From Tetrastigma voinierianum (taxonomy: Eukaryota; Streptophyta; Magnoliopsida; Vitales; Vitaceae), in the NCBI GenBank assembly GCA_016808115.1, contig JAEQBH010004663.1, positions 62,001-126,000 on the forward strand: a stretch of DNA of 64,000 nucleotides. Reading direction: 5' to 3'. The position numbers and the translations under genes are program-made. Of the stretch, positions 58,301 through 64,000 are shown piece after piece (position 1 is the first letter of the stretch; the number at the start of each line of letters is the position of its first letter). The notes under the pieces were generated by a model. The model was given only the letters and a program-made list of their open reading frames with translations, did not search any database and was not told the origin of the DNA.

Positions 58301-61300
58301 TACAATATGGCTATTTAGGCAAATGATTTGGACTTAAGCCCAAATCTAAGCTTCTATTTTTATCTACTGAAAGGGGGGGCTTCTTAGAGTATAAAATGAA
58401 GTGGTTACTCACATTGACAGAACTCATAGATGCTTGGGCTCTTTGTGCAGCTTTTAACGCAAGCAGGCCTCCGTCATCATGACCAATGAGTACAACAGAA
58501 GAAAATCCCATCTCTGAACAGAAAGAAAGAAGCAGGTCTACCTGAAAATTTTTAAAGCAACAAAAATCAAAACCTTGGAGCATAAAGAATAGGAAAGAAA
58601 ATCACAGAAGGAATATAAAATGAAGACGTATAAATTATTGTATCAAAAATCAGATGCTTCAGTCGTTACCTCAGTGAATTCAGGTTCCACTTTTAAACTC
58701 ACTGAAACTTTAATACCTTTCAATTGTTTTGATTCAGAAATATTGATAGTGAGAAATAATTTTTTTTTGATAGGTAAATAGTGAGAAATAATTGATAATC
58801 TTTCCTGGATTAATGATCTTGGAACAAGTTGCATAATGTTAAGTCCAATATCAACAGTCTCCCAATATTTAGAGGATACTGACAAATTTATTGCATTCCC
58901 TACACGATTTTAGTAACCTAATTACTTTTCAGGAATCACTGAAAATATCTTGGCAGATCTGTAGGATGACTAGAATATCTAACAAAAAAAAACAGAGGCT
59001 ATACTTCAGCTGTAAGTCTGTGTGTGTTCGTTTTAAAGTGTTATGATTTCCTTTTTCTTTCTTTGGGTTTATCCAGAAGTCGAAGGCAACACACTTCAAC
59101 TAGATTCTCCATGTAGAAACACCAACAGAGATTTAATTTCGTTTTCCAATCCACCCACCACTAAAATACAACCAAATAACACTTACACGAGAGTTAAAGT
59201 TTACCTGAGTCTCAAGTTTGTAAGGATTAGGCAATTGTTTTTCCTCCCAATCTTTTTGGTGTGGCCTAGAAGTTAAACCCCAACCAGGCCGATCAAAAGC
59301 AGCAACAGTGCAACCAATCTGCCGAGCCAGCACCCCCATCACATGCCTCCATGAGAAAACTCCTCCTCCAAAACCATGGACCAAAACAATACCAAACTTC
59401 CCAGTTCCTTCCAGACCTCCATCTGAGTTTATGTTACTCAGTTGATTCTCGTCAACAGCATCATCTAGTCTGAGCACAGGTATTTCTTCAGATAGCATAA
59501 CAGGTGGAGTTGCAGAACTATCCAACAGTGGAGTATACAGAGAGGAACTTGGAAACAGATTACTGTAACTCCTATGAATATGATACTGGGTTTTAGATGG
59601 AACACTTGATAGTGGTCTTTCAAGTCTTAGCTTTCCAAGGGTCATTTGATTTGAGCTATAGCCCGAATTGGGTTCAACAAAGGTGGCAGAGGACAAGGAC
59701 CGGGGAGGTGAACAGGACATGCCGAGCTTATAATGGACTGTAAGCCCCTGGCAGGCAATGAATAAGCTGTCAATGTCAGCAAGTAATCTGACTGGAAGTT
59801 CTCCATCATCACGAGCTGTCCCTAGAGGTTTCCTCCGCATTTCACTGTCACTTTTGGGAGTTTTCCCTGCAGAAGGAGTTGGAGATCGTGGGACCTTCTG
59901 GTAGCCAGAGAAAACATTTTTGCATGAAAGTACCTGATAATTTGATAAAGAATAGTGAGGAGAAAAAAAATTATAGATTTATATATTTGAGATTCTATAT
60001 GTTGCAAAAGCTATTGAAAACTCTGAAAATAATAATGAAACCAAAGTAGAAAAACTAAGCCCACGGAAGCAAACCCATTTACCGATTCAAAGGTCTTTCC
60101 TTCTTTTGATGACTAAAATTCATGAAAGAAACATGCTCATGCAATGTCCAAGAGCATGCAAGGTGTAGAAAAATAAGCATTTACATATCCATCAACAATT
60201 TCAAAAAGTAACGAGAAAGAGAACAAATTCAGAAATCAGACAGAGTCTGCTCTTGCATAATGCATATGACGATGACATCAGAGAAAATAAAACACACAAG
60301 TGCAGCAAGCTTACTGCTTCAGGGTCAACTCGGTGAAACAGGAGCTTCCTCCGTGCTCTGCAGCTTGTTCTATAGGCAACCACTATATGGCCAAGAGCAA
60401 AGACCACTGAGGAGAGAAACAAAACAGGCATTCCCCATGATTTCTTCAAATGAAGTTTCTGCTTGGCAAGGGAAGATGAAGCTTCAGCCTCGATCTCATA
60501 ATTCACAGTGAAAACACATGCCTTAACTGAAAGAAGTAGAATTGAAGAAATGGAACATAATGTCACAGTCCCAAGATAAGGTCCATGAGAAAGTGCAGGG
60601 CCATCACACATTGAATAAACACCTGTAATCATGAAACAATGAATCAGCAGAAAATTGACATGCTGAAAAATTCTTACTCTTCCTTTCTATAGAACTACTA
60701 AAGCGAATACCCATTAATTCTTTGATGTTTGAAGTTAACTTGCTGAACTGAAGAAAACAAGTCCGGAATCATACCTTTTATCTGGTTTAATTTATAAGAA
60801 GAATGAAAACTTGACTTAAATAACGACTTAAATAAAGAATTAATTCAGTTAACCTTTTTTTTTCTTCAGCCCCAATTGAGATATTATGAGCACACTAACA
60901 TGCATTTCTTTTTTCCCGCAGAAAACAAATGAAGCAGCTGTCAGGATGTCAAAGAAAGGGCAAAGCTAGATAGTTATAAAAAAATGTTGCCAGATAAAAC
61001 CTGTTAGAAAAAAAATTCATTTATTACCGATCTCATGCGAAATATAGTAATGCCCAGACATGATAGAAGATAATTAGAAAAATCCTTGTTTGATAGCTGA
61101 GAAACTGAAACTAACAAAATTCGATGCCTCATGTTGCTTTGTTTCTTTAAGTAAATAAATAAAAATAGACATTATAGAAAATTATGCTCATGTCTCGCAG
61201 GCCAGGAAATAGAGGACACAAAAAACCCACGGCAAAAACCAAATAACCATATTATTCTCTGGTTTTCTATCCTGAATTTTCACATCAACCAAGCAGCGCA

Positions 61301-62131
61301 CAAGTGTTTTCTGTTTTAGAAAACTAAAATAAAGAAGCAACAAGTAAATCTGTGTTTGTCTAAAAAAGTTTAAGAAGATAAACGATTAAAATTTTGAATC
61401 TTAATTTTTCTTACCTAAAACCTGAAAAAAAAAATGTAAAACAAAACATCTATTTAGTTTATCTTCGGAAGCTACAACAATAGTCACAAACTCTGAAGAA
61501 GAAATATTAAACGAAGGATTCAAATTTCCATTTTCTTTATTTCCTGCATTTTTCAGAAACCAAACAGACCGAAAGGAAAGATTGCAGGCATGTGGTTTTG
61601 ATTATTTGGGGGAAAAAACCCTTAAAAGAACAGTTGATAAAGGCAACAAAAAATTGTTAAAAAAAAGCTGGGAGAAGAAAGGAGAAAAGGTAAACCAAAT
61701 CAAAAATAAATTAAAAGGCACAAGTTTCGCTTGCATTCTCGAAAAACAACCAAAAACTAAAACTAGAAAAATTACCAACTCAGAAATAGAAAAACATAAA
61801 AGTAAAAAAAAAAAAAAAGGAAAAAAAACGAAGGCATCAAATGAAATGAAATCACGGGGAACGTACATGTAATTATGAGAGATCTGGCGATGGAAACAAG
61901 AGGAATATCAATCAAGGAGCTCTTGAAAGCGTATCGATTCAAGTGTTCTTTGAAGCCATAGCACCTGACGCACGTAAAGCTAGAAATCAATAAGGACGGC
62001 GCCACGACGTCTCCCAGAGACACCAGAACCGGCAGAGACATCACAAGCAGCGAAGTCACCATCACCACCACCACAAACACCATCCGAATGCACCTCCGAA
62101 CCTTCTCGAGGCTTCCGTTGTAAGCAGCCAT
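55373..62131 (-). CDS. Alpha/beta-hydrolase with N-terminal membrane segments, 7 exons, 661 aa
   Basis: Coding exons: 62131-61867, 60622-60315, 59933-59205, 58541-58413, 57816-57613, 56769-56569, 55522-55373. All introns are GT-AG; lengths sum to 662 codons with stop TAG at 55375. The start is ATG at 62131 (MAAYNGSLEKVRR). Membrane segments lie near residues 17-42, 105-128 and 152-172. The hydrolase fold follows: oxyanion loop LVHGFGGG (His377), DRPGWG, the nucleophile elbow GHDDGG with Asp456 where GxSxG has Ser, acid Asp594 in VGAEDALV and His622 in SGCGHLPHEE. Asp nucleophiles occur in epoxide hydrolases and dehalogenases; the substrate here is unknown. From memory it resembles Arabidopsis At1g15490/At1g80280-type proteins. 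No breaks seen, so it should be functional. Confidence 0.93.
55745..56041. repeat. Tandem duplication in the last hydrolase intron
   Basis: Two units, period 159, starting GTTTTCTATTATCAAAAACA at 55745 and 55904, each with a T run and CACAGAGAATACAGAAAACA. Lies in intron 6. Confidence 0.88.
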
Positions 62132-62600
62132 GGCCAAAACGCCTTCAAATCTCGCCCAAATTGATCAGACGGTGAAGTTCGTTGTCGCTTTTCAGCGCAA
62201 TCTATGTCGGACTCCGGTGAGATCGAGATCGAGACTGGATTGGCGAAACCCTACTCCTTATTAGCCCGGTGGAAGAAGCAGCTTCGTTTCTCTCCCTCTC
62301 CCTGGCCATTCCCCGGCGTGCCAATGGCGAAACCGTAATTACCATACATGAACAAGGGCATTCTGTGAACACGCCATGGCTAGGGCTTCGGAGGTCCCAG
62401 AGCTCCAATCGGAGATTCTCCTGAGCTGCAATTCAAGTTTTTTTCAAAGCAGTGGCTATAGAGTTTTTCTCTCTTCCCTTTTTCTCTCCCCCTCTCTCTC
62501 TCTCTCTCTCTCTTTTCTATTTTTTTAAATATATATAATTAATATTCATTATTTATTTGATCGTTAATTGCATAGAAAATCATGATTAATTAGAATAATT
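62132..62600 (-). promoter_or_regulatory. 5' leader and core promoter region of the hydrolase gene
   Basis: The GC-richer stretch 62132-62450 upstream of the start codon fits a 5' UTR and proximal promoter on the minus strand. A (CT)n run at 62491-62513 and an adjacent TA-rich stretch (62520-62545) lie beyond it. The transcription start is not identifiable by eye. Confidence 0.45.
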
Positions 62601-63514
62601 AATCTGACATGGCCATACCACACTATATTCCTACCTGGTGCATATCTGGCAGCTTTTTTGTAATGACGAAAATACCCCTCACGATAGTTTATAATTATTT
62701 CCCAACGAATTTGTGGGGCTTTGGTTGGACCAAATTGTCCTTATAGTTGAGTTCTCATCATTCCTCCAGGTTTTTGAATTTGCCTAATTTGAATTTCAGT
62801 ACGTTGCTTGAAACGACGTCGTTTCTAAAAATTGAATGCTCATGATTTTCTTACGACAAAATTTGAAATTTAATTACTTTCCTTGACCTACCCTTCAAAA
62901 CTTGAACTTTTGGTCAAGTAAATCGATCACTTAGAAATAAAAATAGAAATGCTTCAACGAAAATTCCAATAAATACCTAATTAAAATACAAATTCCTCCA
63001 AGCAAATTAAAAAAATAATGGGGAATTTTATTTTATTTTCTATAGAATGAACTAAAAATAGCTCCATTGAATTATAATATTTTCTCTAAAAGACTAACAT
63101 CTCACTCAGTATTTTAAATCATTTGAACCCATTGAACATTATTTTAAATTCTTGTAAATTCCACCATCCAAAATCCATTTAGTTCCCTACCAATGAAGAT
63201 ACTATTTAATAAATAAATAAATAAATATTTAACTTTAAAAATAATTTTCACTTTTCTTATGAAACTTGTCAAAGAGCCCAGGATTAGGTTGAATAACAGA
63301 GTAAGTACAAGTATTAGTTCATAAGAAGTAATCCCAATTTTTTATTGATTCGGGCAAAAACTAAAGGTCTCGAGCGACCAAGTGTGGATTAAATCTGTTA
63401 TTTTTTCTTCTTAAAAATATAATTGAAAAAAATGCTTTTCTTTTAAGGTCCATTATATATATTTTTAATGTACATTTGTTAAAAAATTATAAAAAATTGT
63501 TATATTAAAAAAGA
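62601..63514. other. AT-rich intergenic DNA
   Basis: No gene, no clear repeat. AACGACGTCGTTT near 62813 is a short palindrome with an ACGT core. Confidence 0.4.
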
Positions 63515-63850
63515 AAAAGTGCCGTAGCCTGTAAATAAAGGACGGCGAGGAATTGAATGAAAGCATAGAAGAAAACTGCCGCCCGAGAACGTGACCGTTA
63601 TAGGGGGAAGGAGATCGTGGTCGGGACCAGAAATCTAAAAACACCGACCGGTCACGTCTACTCAGTCACCACCACCGCCTCTCCACCCGAGGCACCAGGC
63701 TCGTGGGTCCCATCTCCGTCGCAGTGGTTGCCACGTGGATTAACAGCACACCCTGTCCCCCCTTCCCTTCAACAGATATTATCATTACCCTTAATTAATC
63801 AATATTAAATAATATTAATAATCAATAATAAGATACTGCAGTTTCTCCGT
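63515..63850. promoter_or_regulatory. Promoter-like stretch near the window edge
   Basis: GC-richer than its surroundings. It holds palindrome GACCGGTC (63646-63653), GTCACGTC, and a G-box CCACGTGG at 63731-63738, a bZIP/bHLH site. A 63-codon open stretch at 63617-63808 is Pro/Ser-rich and unlikely to be coding. It could serve a gene starting beyond 64000. Confidence 0.3.
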
Positions 63851-64000
63851 ATCGTGGTGGTGCTGGCTGTAACGGTTAGATTTTTCTTTTTAAAAGATTC
63901 TATTTCGTTTCCCTGATTTCGGCTTCCCCTCCCGATATTTCGGTATAAAGTTTCTTTAAAATTAAATTAAAATTTGTAAAAAACAAAATGGTATAATTTG

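Noticed and set aside
61582..61872. Lys-rich plus-strand frame of 96 codons
   Set aside because: Antisense to intron 1 and the end of exon 1 of the hydrolase; composition is from A-runs.
62135..62137. Hydrolase start two codons upstream of 62131
   Set aside because: The triplet there is TTG on the minus strand; the first ATG is at 62131.

Overview
The window reads as nuclear DNA of a flowering plant. It has intron-containing genes with GT-AG junctions, plant-type L1 LINEs with DUF4283 ORF1, Ty1-copia elements primed by initiator-Met tRNA, hAT elements, and a strongly AT-rich background. By memory alone the repeats resemble grapevine (Vitis); I could not run a search to confirm this.

One ordinary gene is well supported: a seven-exon alpha/beta-hydrolase gene on the minus strand (coding span 55373-62131, 661 aa). 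It has three N-terminal membrane segments and an Asp at the nucleophile elbow. A second gene-like item is a single BAH-domain exon (6872-7222, minus) with no visible partner exons. A possible first exon of another gene lies at about 21358-21433 (minus, weak).

Most of the rest is layered transposons. 1-1543: the right part of a hAT-like element. 2253-6153: a complete but decayed copia element (C1) with target duplication CACAC. 7971-9131: a small TRIM-like LTR element in an LTR-body-LTR-body-LTR arrangement, with a short hAT in its second body. 9132-15745: a full-length L1 with a 16-bp target duplication, inserted exactly at the right edge of the TRIM-like element. 15.9-19.2 kb: two further truncated L1s in the same orientation. 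21.9-29.2 kb: AT-rich intergenic DNA with a MITE, a SINE-like piece and a promoter-like island.

29380-51618 is the most striking structure. It is one copia element (C2, minus strand) stretched to 22 kb by nested insertions: a 3.46-kb solo LTR, a 2.5-kb solo LTR full of minisatellites, a 10-kb hAT that itself holds another copia (C3), and an 875-bp hAT MITE holding a further small MITE. Its outer ends carry matching GCTAC target duplications. A tandem duplicate of the flanking DNA at 52.4-53.1 kb preserves the empty site.

53.1-55.1 kb is AT-rich with small duplications. The hydrolase gene then runs leftward from a CT-rich leader at about 62.5 kb. The last 1.4 kb is intergenic and ends in a GC-richer stretch with a G-box, probably the promoter of a gene beyond the window. 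I found no novel defence, metabolic or regulatory gene system. The value here is the unusually readable insertion history.
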